Assembly (NCBI RefSeq): GCF_019396325.1 | Contig: NZ_JAHKRO010000037.1 | Coordinates: forward strand, 1-64,000 | DNA from: Nonomuraea ceibae | Lineage (GTDB): Bacteria > Actinomycetota > Actinomycetes > Streptosporangiales > Streptosporangiaceae | Direction of reading: 5' to 3' | DNA: 64,000 nucleotides | Shown: positions 17,195-25,598 of the stretch, in pieces | Position numbering within the stretch: position 1 is the first letter of the stretch | Layout: each line of letters opens with the position of its first letter | Translations under genes and position numbers: made by a program | The notes under the pieces: model-generated | Database searches by the model: none | Seen by the model: the letters and a program-made list of their open reading frames with translations, nothing else | What the model was told of the DNA's origin: nothing

Positions 17195-17626
17195 GATCAG
17201 CCTGAAGACCCTCTTGAACTCGGCGTAGGTCTCCTCGCCGACGGCCTTGGCGTAGCGGTCCTCGATGGCGGCCACGATCGCGTCGGAGCGGGCCATCTCG
17301 TCGAGCCCCTTGCGGGTGGGCACGATGAGCTTGGCCCGGCGGTCGGCCGGGTCGGGTTGCCGCTCCACGTAGCCGAGCTCGACGAGCTCGTCCACGAGCG
17401 TGCCGACGACCTGCTTGTGCTGCCCCGACAGGGCGGCCAGGTCGGTGGCCCGGCTGCCTTCCTCGTTCAGGTAGGCCAGCACGGCCCCGTGGCGCGGCCT
17501 CAGCCGCGGATGCCCCTGCTCGGCAAGGGTGGAGAAGAGCTCTCGCTGCAGCCGGAAGAGCACGCGGCTGCTCAGGACCCCGATGTCGGGGTCGGCTTGC
17601 TTGTTGTCACTGCGGCGCACGGCCAC
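17180..17626 (-). CDS. MarR-family regulator
   Basis: A 148-aa winged-helix repressor. The DNA-binding helices lie in ATDLAALSGQHKQVVGTLVD and the wing in VERQPDPADRRAKLIVPT, the family signature DxRxK. It is divergent from the NmrA-like gene, with 100 bp of relatively AT-rich spacer containing an ATAC-N7-GTAT inverted repeat, and probably represses that gene. Confidence 0.9.
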   Translation of the reverse strand: MAVRRSDNKQADPDIGVLSSRVLFRLQRELFSTLAEQGHPRLRPRHGAVLAYLNEEGSRATDLAALSGQHKQVVGTLVDELVELGYVERQPDPADRRAKLIVPTRKGLDEMARSDAIVAAIEDRYAKAVGEETYAEFKRVFRLISAQP

Positions 17627-17726
17627 ATCCTCCTATTAGTCACCAAACTTGACCATCATTATTTCTTACTATACGTTGGCTGTATGAGCGGGACGCACCG
17701 GTTCCGCCTGATGAGAGAGAGCCGAC

Positions 17727-18563
17727 ATGACGATCTTGATCACTGGCGCGACCGGCACCGTCTCCAGTGCCCTGCTGCGCGCCCTGCCCGGCACCGACGA
17801 CGTCCGCGTGCTCGTCCGCGATCTGGCCAAAGCGCCTGACGGCGTCGAGGCGGTGGCCGGCGACCTGGACCGGCCCGACACCCTGGAGCCCGCGTTCAAG
17901 GGCGTCGACACGCTCTGGCTGCTCACCGCGATGGGCCCGCAGGCGCCCCACGCCAGCATGAACGCCGTCTGGGCCGCCCGTCAGGCGGGCGTGCGCCACG
18001 TGGTCCGCATGTCGGCCATCGGCGCCTCCCATGACGCCCCCACCCGCAACGGCCGCCTGCACGCCCTGTCCGACGTGGAGCTGACCGCCTCCGGGCTCGA
18101 CTGGACGATCATCCGCCCGGCGTTCTTCATGCAGAACCTCTTCGGCTCGATCAACGGCACGACCCTGTACGGGTCCACCGGCGAGGGCAGAATTGGCCTG
18201 ATCGACGTGCGCGACATCGCCGAGTTCGGCGCCCGCGTGCTGGCGGACCCGTCGGCGCACCGGGGCAGGACCTACACGCTCACCGGGCCGGAGAGCATCT
18301 CGCTGCGCGAGGCCGCCTCCCGGCTGACCCCCGTCTACGGCACGCCCATCGGCTACGAGCCGGTCACCCCGGAAGGCGCCTACGAGGCGATGCTGGGCGC
18401 CGGGCTGCGCGAATGGGACGCGGCGGTCAACACCGAATACGCTCGCGCCTACGCGAGCGGCTGGGGCGACTACACCACCGAGGACTTCGCCGGCGTCGTC
18501 GGCCGTCCGGCGCGCTCCTTCGAGGAGTTCGCCGCCGACCACGCCGACAGGCTCAGGCCCTGA
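17727..18563 (+). CDS. NAD(P)-binding NmrA-like oxidoreductase
   Basis: A 278-aa atypical short-chain dehydrogenase of the NmrA/quinone-reductase-2-like group. Rossmann motif TGATGTVSSALL near the N-terminus, VVRMSAIGAS in strand 5, and TIIRPAFFMQN typical of this group. The usual active-site YxxxK is absent, as in NmrA proteins. It probably acts as a redox sensor or quinone reductase. It is under the divergent MarR gene. Confidence 0.88.
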   Translation: MTILITGATGTVSSALLRALPGTDDVRVLVRDLAKAPDGVEAVAGDLDRPDTLEPAFKGVDTLWLLTAMGPQAPHASMNAVWAARQAGVRHVVRMSAIGASHDAPTRNGRLHALSDVELTASGLDWTIIRPAFFMQNLFGSINGTTLYGSTGEGRIGLIDVRDIAEFGARVLADPSAHRGRTYTLTGPESISLREAASRLTPVYGTPIGYEPVTPEGAYEAMLGAGLREWDAAVNTEYARAYASGWGDYTTEDFAGVVGRPARSFEEFAADHADRLRP

Positions 18564-18567
18564 GCTC

Positions 18568-19248
18568 CTACGGCTCCGACTCCGTCAGGGCGATGAGGAT
18601 GTGCTCCATGCAGGCGTGCCCGGCCCGCTCGGCGGCGCTGACGTCGCCGGCGGCGATGGCGCGGGCGATCGCGTCATGCGGGATGTAGCTCTTGTTGAGC
18701 GAGGTGCCCGCCGCGGTGATGCTGGCCCGCAGCGCCGCGGAGAAGTCCTCGTAGAGGTCGATGAGCACCAGGTTGTGGGTGGCGTGCGCGACCGCCATGT
18801 GGAAGGCCAGGTCGGCCTCGACGAACCGGTCGGGGTCGTCCAGCTCCCAGGCCCGGTCACGCTCGGCCAGCGCGGCCTCGATGAGCCGGATGTCCTCGTC
18901 GGTGCGGCGGGTGGCGGCCAGCCGGGCCGACTCGACCTCCAGCGCGCGGCGCACCTCGAAGATCTCCAGCTGCTCGGCCTGCCGCAGGCGCCTGAGCATG
19001 GCCCCCGAGAGCTCGCTGGTCGCCCGTACGTAGGTGCCGTCGCCCTGCCGGCACTCCAGGAGACCGGCGTGGGTGAGCGCGCGTACGGCCTCCCGAACGG
19101 TGTTGCGCCCGACTCCGAGTTGCTCGGCGAGCACGGTCTCGGTCGGGATCTTGCCGTTCATCGGCCACGACCCTGAGGTGATCTGTTCCTTGAGCTGGTC
19201 GATCACCTGGTCGACGAGCGAAGCCCGCTGCGCCGTACGCAGACTCAC
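18568..19248 (-). CDS. FadR-subfamily GntR regulator
   Basis: A 226-aa regulator with an N-terminal winged helix (VLAEQLGVGRNTVREAVRAL) and an all-helical FCD effector domain containing metal-ligand residues (FHMAVAHATHN and the late His in ERAGHACMEHIL). The GTG at 19248 is chosen because AGGAGG lies 6 nt upstream; upstream in-frame codons lack a site. No clear target is adjacent: it converges on the NmrA gene, 4 bp apart. Confidence 0.9.
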   Translation of the reverse strand: MSLRTAQRASLVDQVIDQLKEQITSGSWPMNGKIPTETVLAEQLGVGRNTVREAVRALTHAGLLECRQGDGTYVRATSELSGAMLRRLRQAEQLEIFEVRRALEVESARLAATRRTDEDIRLIEAALAERDRAWELDDPDRFVEADLAFHMAVAHATHNLVLIDLYEDFSAALRASITAAGTSLNKSYIPHDAIARAIAAGDVSAAERAGHACMEHILIALTESEP

Positions 19249-19349
19249 AGTCCGCCTCCTCCGGGGGAAACCAATCATCCTATGAGTCAATGACTGGGAA
19301 ACCCTAGTGTATTCCAGCCGCTAAATGCTGGAGCCCCCGGAGGGTAGGT

Positions 19350-20693
19350 TCAGCGGGAAACTGTGGAATCGGCGGTCAGCCCGGCCAGCATGGAACGGAC
19401 CCCGGCGGCTTCCAGCGCCTTACGATAAGCGGCGGTCTGCTGTGCTCGGTCCGCCACCTGGCCGTAAAGGTCGCCCAGCTCACGCCAGCAGCGCGCGGCG
19501 GGCCGGTCGGAGCCGAACGGCTGCCGGTTGCGCCCGGCGAGCAGCGTGTGGGCCGCCCCCAGGTGCGCCGACGGGTCGCCGCCCAGACCGATCGCGACCG
19601 TGGCGTGCAGCAGGTGCGCCTCCGCCGTGGCCGTGCCCGGGACGTCACGCAGCAGGCCGAGCGCCTGCGACGCGAGCTCGCCGGCCCGCACCAGGTCGTT
19701 GGCCCGCAGCCGGACCCGCGCGTGCGCGATCAGGCTCTCGCCGTGCTCGCGCTCGTTGCCCGGGTGGGCGCCGAACGTCCGCGCCGCCTGCTCGACCAGG
19801 CGCTCGGCCTCGTCGATCGGCGCCGTGGCCAGCCGCGCCCAGTGCATCGCCGTACGGGCGAGCTGCAGCGCGAGCCGTCGCTGACGGCCGGCGTTGATGG
19901 CGTCGTCGGCGAGCCGGACGGCCAGCGCGGAGTCCTCGCCCGCGGCCGCCGCGTTGCTCGCCTGCCAGAGCGAGCGCACCTCTCCGGAACGGTCCACATC
20001 ATCGGGCGCCTCGCTGAGATCGAGCACCTTCTTGACGTAATCCAGCTCGGCGGAGTGGCCTTCGCGGTCGCCGCGCGCCTCGACCAGCACGGCGGCCAGG
20101 TCGACGGCGATCTCGCCCTGCGTGATGGACATGCGCTCGGCCTGCTCCAGCGCGCGGACGGCCAGGTCACGGGCGCGCAGCCGGTCGCCGGCCCGCTGGT
20201 AGCAGCGGCTCAGCGCGATCGTCAGCGGCAGGTCGGCCAGGCGCTCGGGATGCGCGGCGGCCTCCCGGCGCAGCCGCTCGAAGGCCTCGACGGCCTGCCC
20301 GAGCCGGCCCTGCGCCTCCAGCGCACGGGCCCTGCCGAAGCGGGCCTGCGCCGTGAGCATGGCGTTTTCCTCGTCGGCCGCTTTGACGATCTCCGTGTAG
20401 CGCTCGGCGGCCACCACCGGGTCACCGTGCTGCAGCTCCAGCTCGGCATGACGGAGCCCGAGCTCGGTGTCGATCCGTTGCCGAGGCTCGATCCCATGCA
20501 GGAGGAACTCGGTGGTGCATCCCAGCCTCTCGGCCAGGAGACGGGCGACGACGGGAGTCGGCGTGCGCTTGCCCGACTCGATCAGCGAGACGTAACTGTC
20601 CGACAGGTCGGGTCCGGCCAGCTGGGCCTGCGACATCCGCCTGTTCAGCCGCAATCCTCGGACGCGGTCACCGATGGTTCCCTGACTCGGCAT
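19350..20693 (-). CDS. XRE-family regulator with TPR domain
   Basis: An N-terminal Cro/C1 helix-turn-helix (MSQAQLAGPDLSDSYVSLIE, then SGKRTPTP) is followed by about 370 residues of TPR-like helical repeats. This architecture is common in actinobacterial transcriptional regulators and peptide-responsive switches. The ATG at 20693 gives a compact N-terminus; a TTG four codons upstream is possible. A 447-aa protein. Target unknown. Confidence 0.88.
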   Translation of the reverse strand: MPSQGTIGDRVRGLRLNRRMSQAQLAGPDLSDSYVSLIESGKRTPTPVVARLLAERLGCTTEFLLHGIEPRQRIDTELGLRHAELELQHGDPVVAAERYTEIVKAADEENAMLTAQARFGRARALEAQGRLGQAVEAFERLRREAAAHPERLADLPLTIALSRCYQRAGDRLRARDLAVRALEQAERMSITQGEIAVDLAAVLVEARGDREGHSAELDYVKKVLDLSEAPDDVDRSGEVRSLWQASNAAAAGEDSALAVRLADDAINAGRQRRLALQLARTAMHWARLATAPIDEAERLVEQAARTFGAHPGNEREHGESLIAHARVRLRANDLVRAGELASQALGLLRDVPGTATAEAHLLHATVAIGLGGDPSAHLGAAHTLLAGRNRQPFGSDRPAARCWRELGDLYGQVADRAQQTAAYRKALEAAGVRSMLAGLTADSTVSR

Positions 20694-20789
20694 CTCATCT
20701 CTCAAGGCGGGGAAGGGTCAACAACACGCAATGATTGCACGAAGTAGCCGAATCTGGTATCCCCGGGTGAAGAATTCCCCACCTGGAGA

Positions 20790-21323
20790 TTAATCGTCTC
20801 CGTCATCCTTGCCGGGAAATAGCATCTGGCAGACCTCCAGGTACAAGGTCTCCGGATACGGAATGTACTCCACGTTGGACAGTGCCTGGTCCTGGCCGGC
20901 GGACTCCAGGATGAACTCTCCGTAGCCGAGCATGCGCCCAAGCAGAGATCGCTGGAAGCTCATGTCGGTGACTTTCGCCAACGGCATCATCGCCACTTTG
21001 CGCGTGATCAGGCCGGTGGTCAAGAGCATCCGTTTCGAGGTCACCACAAAGTAATCGACCGACCACTCCGCGACTTTCCATACGAAACGGATCAGCAGCA
21101 GCAGCCAGAGCCACCACACGACGACGAGGGCCGTGCCGCCCCCCTCGCCGCCGCCGAAGAATCGGCTGAGCAGTCCGGCGATGATCAGGCCGCCGAAGAC
21201 CTCGGCGACCGGACGGAGCAGCACGGCTGGGTGACGCCGCACCATGATGACCTGTTGTTCGTGGGGGAGTAGGTAACGGTTGACCGACGACGGAGCAGAG
21301 TCCCCGTGGGTCACAAGTCTCAT
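20790..21323 (-). CDS. PH-domain (bPH2/DUF304) membrane protein
   Basis: A 177-aa protein with an N-terminal cytoplasmic segment (LLPHEQQVIMVRRHP), two close membrane spans (about 36-80 with a Gly-rich turn), and a C-terminal bacterial PH-like domain (DYFVVTSKRMLLTTGLITRK, then KVTDMSFQRSLLGRMLGYGE). This matches the YdbS/YdbT-type DUF304 family, function unclear. Its ATG overlaps the stop of the small 52-aa gene upstream (ATGA), so translation is probably coupled. Confidence 0.88.
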   Translation of the reverse strand: MRLVTHGDSAPSSVNRYLLPHEQQVIMVRRHPAVLLRPVAEVFGGLIIAGLLSRFFGGGEGGGTALVVVWWLWLLLLIRFVWKVAEWSVDYFVVTSKRMLLTTGLITRKVAMMPLAKVTDMSFQRSLLGRMLGYGEFILESAGQDQALSNVEYIPYPETLYLEVCQMLFPGKDDGDD

Positions 21324-21478
21324 GCGAGGTTGTTCACGAATTGAGCCAGCGAGTCGGCCGCGTTGAACACGGTGTCGAACGCCCCTCTGACCGCGTCAGC
21401 GGCGTCCGCTGGTCGCGCGAACAGGTAGTACGCGACAAACGCGATACCACCGTATGTGAGGACTTTTTTGACCTGCAC
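21320..21478 (-). CDS. Small 52-aa membrane-type protein coupled to the PH-domain gene
   Basis: A short gene. The GTG at 21478 has a strong GGAGG site 5 nt upstream (GGAGGCGACA-GTG), and the TGA overlaps the ATG of the PH-domain gene. The product begins MQVKKVLTYGGIAFVAYYLF, one hydrophobic span of about 15-18 residues, then an amphipathic Ala/Asp-rich helix ending FVNNLA. Predicted to sit in the membrane and act with the PH-domain protein. Family not recognised. Confidence 0.75.
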   Translation of the reverse strand: MQVKKVLTYGGIAFVAYYLFARPADAADAVRGAFDTVFNAADSLAQFVNNLA

Positions 21479-21576
21479 TGTCGCCTCCGTACCACTTACC
21501 CACTACACCCGCCGTATACATTACCCACCCTGTTGCCGGGGTAAAGGTGCTCTTGGCGAGCTAGTTATGATCTTGC

Positions 21577-21795
21577 CTAGCCTCGGTCACTGGCCACCAG
21601 AGCGAGGACGTGGAGGTGTTTGCGGGCGATCCGCTCGACGAGGCTGGGGTGGGCATAGCCGGTGACCTCCAGCGCCCCGTAATGAGCGGCCTCGACGCAG
21701 CGCGTCACCGTCGCGGAGGAGTGGACGCCCGCGAACTCCTCGCACAGGGCCGTCTCCACCTCCGAGTACGGGCTCGGATCCGCCTCGGTGCTCAC
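21577..21795 (-). CDS. Small protein, three-helix-bundle dimerization-type
   Basis: A 72-aa helical protein (SEVETALCEEFAGVHSSATV, then TRCVEAAHYGAL, then LVERIARKHL). The pattern matches the actinobacterial family annotated as three-helix bundle dimerization domain proteins, of unknown role. The GTG at 21795 is preferred (GGGGTGG site, overlap with the mini-ORF stop); an in-frame GTG at 21840 would add 15 residues. Confidence 0.65.
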   Translation of the reverse strand: MSTEADPSPYSEVETALCEEFAGVHSSATVTRCVEAAHYGALEVTGYAHPSLVERIARKHLHVLALVASDRG

Positions 21796-21827
21796 GACGC
21801 CACCCCGGCGGTCTGAATAACGCTCAT
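21792..21827 (-). CDS. Possible 11-codon leader ORF
   Basis: ATG at 21827 with GGGGGAG 5 nt upstream encodes MSVIQTAGVAS; its TGA overlaps the GTG of the next gene (GTGA). The strong ribosome site for so short a frame suggests translational coupling or a leader peptide. Chance cannot be excluded. Confidence 0.35.
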   Translation of the reverse strand: MSVIQTAGVAS

Positions 21828-21921
21828 CGTGCTCCCCCACGCCCTGCGGAAGTTGCCTTCCTCACTCTACGTACCCACACAAGTACAGTATGTAACGAAG
21901 AGGTCGCGGCGCGTGGGTCGT

Positions 21922-22560
21922 TCAGACGACTCCGTAGAGGCGGTCGCCCGCGTCACCCAGTCCGGGGACGATGTAGCCGTTCTCGTTCAGCCGCTCGTCG
22001 AGCGCTGCCGTGACGACCCGGACGGGCTTGCCGGAGCTGGCGAACACCTTGTCCATGTACGCCAGGCCCTCGGGGGCGGCCAGCAGGCACAGCGCCGTGA
22101 CGTCCACGGCCCCCCGGTCGAACAGGAACTGCACCGCGGCGGCCAGCGTGCCGCCCGTGGCCAGCATCGGGTCGACCACGTAGCACTGCCGCCCGGACAG
22201 GTCGTCGGGCAGCCGCGTCGCGTACGTCTCGGCCTGCAGCGTCGACTCGTTGCGGATCATGCCGAGGAAGCCGACCTCGGCCGTCGGCAGCAGCCGCGTC
22301 ATGCCCTCCAGCATGCCGAGCCCGGCACGCAGGATCGGGACGACGAGCGGCGCCGGCTTGGCCAGCCGGACGCCCTTGGCCGTGGCTACCGGGGTCTGGA
22401 CGGTCACGTCGGTGACGCGGACGTCGCGGGTGGCCTCGTACGCGAGCAGCGTCACCAGCTCGTCCGCGAGCCTGCGGAAGGTGGGAGAGTCGGTGCGGAC
22501 ATCGCGCAGCGTGGTGAGCTTGTGCGCCACGAGCGGATGGTCGACGACGAGGGTTTCCAT
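21922..22560 (-). CDS. upp: Uracil phosphoribosyltransferase
   Basis: Converts uracil and PRPP to UMP in pyrimidine salvage; cytosolic. The ATG at 22560 gives a 212-aa protein of normal length starting [20 protein letters not shown]. The PRPP-binding loop is [13 protein letters not shown], with [11 protein letters not shown] upstream and the C-terminal uracil-binding region [14 protein letters not shown]. It stands alone, divergent from the deaminase-associated genes. Confidence 0.96.
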   Translation of the reverse strand: METLVVDHPLVAHKLTTLRDVRTDSPTFRRLADELVTLLAYEATRDVRVTDVTVQTPVATAKGVRLAKPAPLVVPILRAGLGMLEGMTRLLPTAEVGFLGMIRNESTLQAETYATRLPDDLSGRQCYVVDPMLATGGTLAAAVQFLFDRGAVDVTALCLLAAPEGLAYMDKVFASSGKPVRVVTAALDERLNENGYIVPGLGDAGDRLYGVV

Positions 22561-22718
22561 AAGGGACAACGCTATCTTGTGTGACACGTACCGGCACGTT
22601 GTGGTCTTGGTTTTGATCACAATTTGGTCGGAGCGGCACACGACGGCAGGCCGGTTCTGGAACGATTGGAAACCGGCTAGAGGCTATGGTCCGACAGGGC
22701 CGGCTGTGGGGGATGGCG

Positions 22719-23234
22719 ATGGCGATGACAGACGAAGACGCGCTCGATTTCGCCATCGTGGTCTACCGCGAGGACGAGTGCTGGGACGCCGAGCTGCTGC
22801 CGGTCGCGCTCACGTCCGACCTCCAGGGCCTGATCAAGGCCCTGCGCCAGCAGCCGAGCGAGAGCGGCACGATTGGCCTGGTCGCCGTGGGGGATGAGTT
22901 CTTCGTGGCGCTGCGCGTGCTCGGCGATCGGGTCGATGTCTTCCTCTCCGACATCGCCGCGTCCTGGGACTTCCCGCTGGCCAGGCAGGTTCTCGACTAC
23001 CTCGACGTGCCCGTGCCCGACGAGGAGGAGCTCGACGAGATCCTGCAGGACGAGGACACCGCGCTGCCCGCCGGTGACCTGTCGATCTTCGCCGACCTCG
23101 GGCTCGACGAGATGGAGCTGGGCATCCTGTCCGGCGACGTCGACCTGCTGCCCGACGAGGTGCTGTCGAGCGTCGCCGCACGGCTGGGCTTCTCCGAGCC
23201 GTTCGAGCGTGCCATCGAATCGGTCTTCGACTGA
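22719..23234 (+). CDS. tRNA adenosine deaminase-associated protein (copy 1)
   Basis: An acidic protein of about 171 aa of the family found next to tadA in actinobacteria. It has a beta-rich N-terminal half (FAIVVYREDECWDAELLP, GDEFFVALRVLGDRVDVF) ending in an aspartate/glutamate-rich tail. Three near ATGs (22713, 22719, 22725) are possible; 22719 best fits the GGGGGA site. The biochemical role is unknown. A diverged second copy follows 15 bp downstream. Confidence 0.85.
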   Translation: MAMTDEDALDFAIVVYREDECWDAELLPVALTSDLQGLIKALRQQPSESGTIGLVAVGDEFFVALRVLGDRVDVFLSDIAASWDFPLARQVLDYLDVPVPDEEELDEILQDEDTALPAGDLSIFADLGLDEMELGILSGDVDLLPDEVLSSVAARLGFSEPFERAIESVFD

Positions 23235-23249
23235 CCCCCTGGAGCGCAC

Positions 23250-23726
23250 ATGGCGGCCAACACCTTCTCTGCGGCCTTCGTCAAGACCGCCGGCGGCTGG
23301 AGTGGCGCCGAGGTCGACCTGCGTGACGCCGAGATCGTCGACGACCTGGGCGACGCCGTGACCGAGGCGCTCGGCCTGGCCGGCGACGAGCTGGCGCTGC
23401 TCTGTGTCGAGGTGGAGGACGAGTGGTTCGCCATCGTCCGCTACCGCGACGACGACGAGCCCCGGGTCTTCCTCTCCGACGCCCACGCGGTGCCCGCCGA
23501 CCACCTGGGCGAGCTGTTCGCCGAGTTCGCCGGCGTCGTGCCCGACAAGGAGGGCAACGAGCTCGGCGTCCGCCCCGCCGGCGACTTCGAGCTCCTGTCC
23601 GACCTCGGCGTCAGCTCCGAGGAGCTGCTGGAGCTGAGCATGGAGGAGGGCATGCTGCCCGCCGACATCCTCTCCGTGCTCGCCGAGAAGCTGTCGTTCG
23701 CCGACGAGCTCGACCGGCTGAGATGA
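23250..23726 (+). CDS. tRNA adenosine deaminase-associated protein (copy 2)
   Basis: A 158-aa paralogue of the preceding gene: the same plan of strand-rich N-terminal half with CVEVEDEWFAIVRYRDDD and PRVFLSDAHAV, and an acidic tail (ELLSDLGVSSEELLELS parallels SIFADLGLDEMELGIL in copy 1). Its TGA overlaps the tadA ATG, so it is translated with tadA. A role in TadA function or stability is suggested only by linkage. Confidence 0.85.
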   Translation: MAANTFSAAFVKTAGGWSGAEVDLRDAEIVDDLGDAVTEALGLAGDELALLCVEVEDEWFAIVRYRDDDEPRVFLSDAHAVPADHLGELFAEFAGVVPDKEGNELGVRPAGDFELLSDLGVSSEELLELSMEEGMLPADILSVLAEKLSFADELDRLR

Positions 23727-24178
23727 GCCACGAGGCCGCGATGCGCCTGGCCCTCGCCCAGGCCGCCGCGGCCGGCGCCCGCGGCGAGGTCCCCGTCGGC
23801 GCCGTCGTGCTCGGCCCGCGGGGCGAGGTCCTCGCCGAGGCCGGCAACGACCGCGAGGCGAGCGCCGACCCCACCGCGCACGCCGAGGTGCTCGCGCTGC
23901 GCGCCGCCGGCCGCCTGCTCGGGAGCTGGCGCCTGACCGGCTGCACGCTCGTCGTCACGCTCGAACCCTGCACGATGTGCGCCGGCGCCGCCGTCCTGTC
24001 CCGCGTCGACAGGATCGTGTACGGGGCCGTCGACGAGAAGGGCGGGGCCGCCGGGTCCCTCTGGGACGTGGTCCGCGACCGCCGGCTCAACCATCGGCCC
24101 GAGGTCGTCATGGGAGTCCTGGCCGGGGAGAGCTCCGAGATCCTTAAGAAGTTCTTCGGCACTCGGCGGATCCGGTAA
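23723..24178 (+). CDS. tadA: tRNA-specific adenosine deaminase TadA
   Basis: Deaminates A34 to inosine in tRNA-Arg(ACG). 151 aa. The zinc-deaminase motifs are complete: HAE (PTAHAEVLAL) with the catalytic Glu and PCTMC (LEPCTMCAGAA) supplying the two Cys ligands. The ATG at 23723 overlaps the stop of the preceding gene. A tRNA-Ser gene starts 10 bp after the stop and may be processed from the same transcript. Confidence 0.95.
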   Translation: MSHEAAMRLALAQAAAAGARGEVPVGAVVLGPRGEVLAEAGNDREASADPTAHAEVLALRAAGRLLGSWRLTGCTLVVTLEPCTMCAGAAVLSRVDRIVYGAVDEKGGAAGSLWDVVRDRRLNHRPEVVMGVLAGESSEILKKFFGTRRIR

Positions 24179-24188
24179 GCTCGTCGGC

Positions 24189-24275
24189 GGTGGTGTCGCC
24201 TAGTGGCCGAGGGCGCACGCCTCGAAAGCGTGTGATGGGGCAACTCATCCGTGGGTTCAAATCCCACCACCACCG
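24189..24275 (+). tRNA. tRNA-Ser (CGA)
   Basis: An 87-nt class II tRNA. Acceptor GGTGGTG pairs with CACCACC (24189-24195 with 24268-24274) and the discriminator is G. The anticodon arm is CACGC-CTCGAAA-GCGTG, anticodon CGA, reading UCG. A long variable arm precedes T-stem GTGGG/CCCAC with loop TTCAAAT. CCA is not encoded. Confidence 0.97.
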
Positions 24276-24282
24276 CTCACGA

Positions 24283-24312
24283 CGAAGAGCCTCCCCGCGG
24301 GGAGGCTCTTCG
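24283..24312 (+). terminator. 30-bp perfect palindrome after tRNA-Ser
   Basis: CGAAGAGCCTCCCCG followed by its exact complement. It starts 7 bp after the tRNA and is a probable transcription terminator, although only a short T-rich stretch (CATTTG) follows. Confidence 0.7.
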
Positions 24313-24325
24313 CATTTGCGCACAC

Positions 24326-24357
24326 GAAAAAGGGCCGCGGATTCGCGGCCCTTTTTC
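24326..24357. terminator. Bidirectional intrinsic terminator
   Basis: A 14-bp perfect stem with a GATT loop, GAAAAAGGGCCGCG and its complement, giving A5 on one side and T5 on the other. It therefore works in both directions, between the tRNA and the convergent small gene, whose TGA overlaps its last bases. Confidence 0.85.
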
Positions 24358-24661
24358 AGCTCGGCAGTTCGAGCACCCTGGCGTGCAGGATCGATCGCTG
24401 GTGCAGCGCCGCGCGCAGCGCCCGGTGCAGGCCGTCCTCCAGATAGAGATCGCCCTGCCACTGCACCACGTGCGGGAACAGGTCGCCGTAGAAGGTGGAG
24501 TCGGCGGCCAGCAGCGAATGCAGGTCCAGCATGGCCTTCGTGGTGATCAAAGAGTCGAGCCGGACCTGCCGCGGCGGTATCTGCGCCCACTCGCGGTTGG
24601 ACAAACCATGTTCGGGATAAGGCCGTCCATCGCCGACCAGCTTGAAGATCACCCCCCTCAT
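24356..24661 (-). CDS. Conserved actinobacterial protein of unknown function
   Basis: A 101-aa protein (IFKLVGDGRPYPEHG near the start, TKAMLDLHSLLAADSTFYGD, QWQGDLYLEDGLHRALRAAL). I recall near-identical small proteins across actinobacteria, sometimes labelled VapB-type antitoxin, but there is no toxin gene next to it and no clear DNA-binding motif, so that label is doubtful. The Leu/Glu/Asp/Gly/His-rich C-terminal motif resembles the ParB-like LxDGxHR pattern. Its TGA overlaps the terminator hairpin. Confidence 0.72.
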   Translation of the reverse strand: MRGVIFKLVGDGRPYPEHGLSNREWAQIPPRQVRLDSLITTKAMLDLHSLLAADSTFYGDLFPHVVQWQGDLYLEDGLHRALRAALHQRSILHARVLELPS

Positions 24662-24700
24662 TTTAGGAGAGATTTCGAATACATGCGCTCTCGACGGTCG

Positions 24701-25537
24701 TCACAGCAGGTCGGAGGGGGCGCATCGGCCGGGCTGGCCGGTCTTGTAGCCGACCTGGAAAGCCGCCACGCGCTGTTGCGAACTGCCGTGGGTGAACGAC
24801 TCCGGGTCGACCCGGCCGCCGCTGCGCCGCTGGATCCGGTCGTCGCCCACGGCCGCCGCCGCGTCGAGCGCCTGGGCGATGTCGGCGTCGGTGAACCGCT
24901 GCTCGTAGAAGCCGCCCTCGTAGGCGTTCCTGGCCCACACGCCGGCGTAGCAGTCGGCCTGGAGCTCGGTGGCCACCGAACCGCCGCCTTCCAGCGCGCC
25001 GAGCAGGTTCTGCACGTGGTGGCCGTACTCGTGGGCGATCACGTACGCCTGCGCGAACGGGCCGCCCTGCGCGCCGAACTGGGTGCGCAGCTGGTCGAAG
25101 AAGCTCAGGTCCAGGTAGACGCGCTGGTCGCCGGGGCAGTAGAACGGCCCGACGGAGGAGTCGGCCGCCCCGCAGGCCGTGCGGACGCCGCCCGTGTAGA
25201 GGACGGTCTTGGCCGTCGTGTATTCGGGCAGCTCCTTCTTCCAGTAGTCCTGGATGCTGTTGACCACGCCGACGACCTGGCACTTCTCACTCTGGTCGGC
25301 GTCCCTGCCGGTGCGGCACTGCTCGGCGAGGTTGGCGGGCGGCTGCCGCTGGGCGGGCTCGGGCTCGCCGCCGACGTTGCCGAGCAGGGCGAACAAGACG
25401 AACGCGATCAGCGTGACGATGCCGCCGCCGCCGATGACCATGCCGCCGGGGCCGCCGGGGAACCGGCCGCCGCCGCCTCGGCCGCCGGCGTCCTGCACCT
25501 GCGAGGCGTCGAGGTTGACGTCGTCCCTGAAATCCAT
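24701..25537 (-). CDS. Neutral zinc metallopeptidase (YpfJ family)
   Basis: A 278-aa protein with a Gly-rich N-terminus, one membrane span (about 34-52), and an extracytoplasmic zinc-metallopeptidase domain: VIAHEYGHHVQ (HExxH), a downstream ELQADCYAG supplying the third ligand, and four Cys residues that may pair. The ATG at 25537 has AAAGGGG upstream and matches the family start MDFRDDVNLDASQV. Substrate unknown. Confidence 0.9.
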   Translation of the reverse strand: MDFRDDVNLDASQVQDAGGRGGGGRFPGGPGGMVIGGGGIVTLIAFVLFALLGNVGGEPEPAQRQPPANLAEQCRTGRDADQSEKCQVVGVVNSIQDYWKKELPEYTTAKTVLYTGGVRTACGAADSSVGPFYCPGDQRVYLDLSFFDQLRTQFGAQGGPFAQAYVIAHEYGHHVQNLLGALEGGGSVATELQADCYAGVWARNAYEGGFYEQRFTDADIAQALDAAAAVGDDRIQRRSGGRVDPESFTHGSSQQRVAAFQVGYKTGQPGRCAPSDLL

Positions 25538-25598
25538 GCGCGCCCCTTTCCTGGGGCTGGTCCGCTTCCCAGAAAGCCGTCCTGGGTAACATGCGACT

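Noticed and set aside
21341-21665. Forward open frames opposite the small 52-aa and PH-domain genes
   Set aside because: No ribosome site or domain; the minus-strand small gene explains the region.
24356-24661. Toxin-antitoxin module
   Set aside because: The small protein is sometimes labelled VapB-like, but no toxin gene or DNA-binding motif is adjacent.
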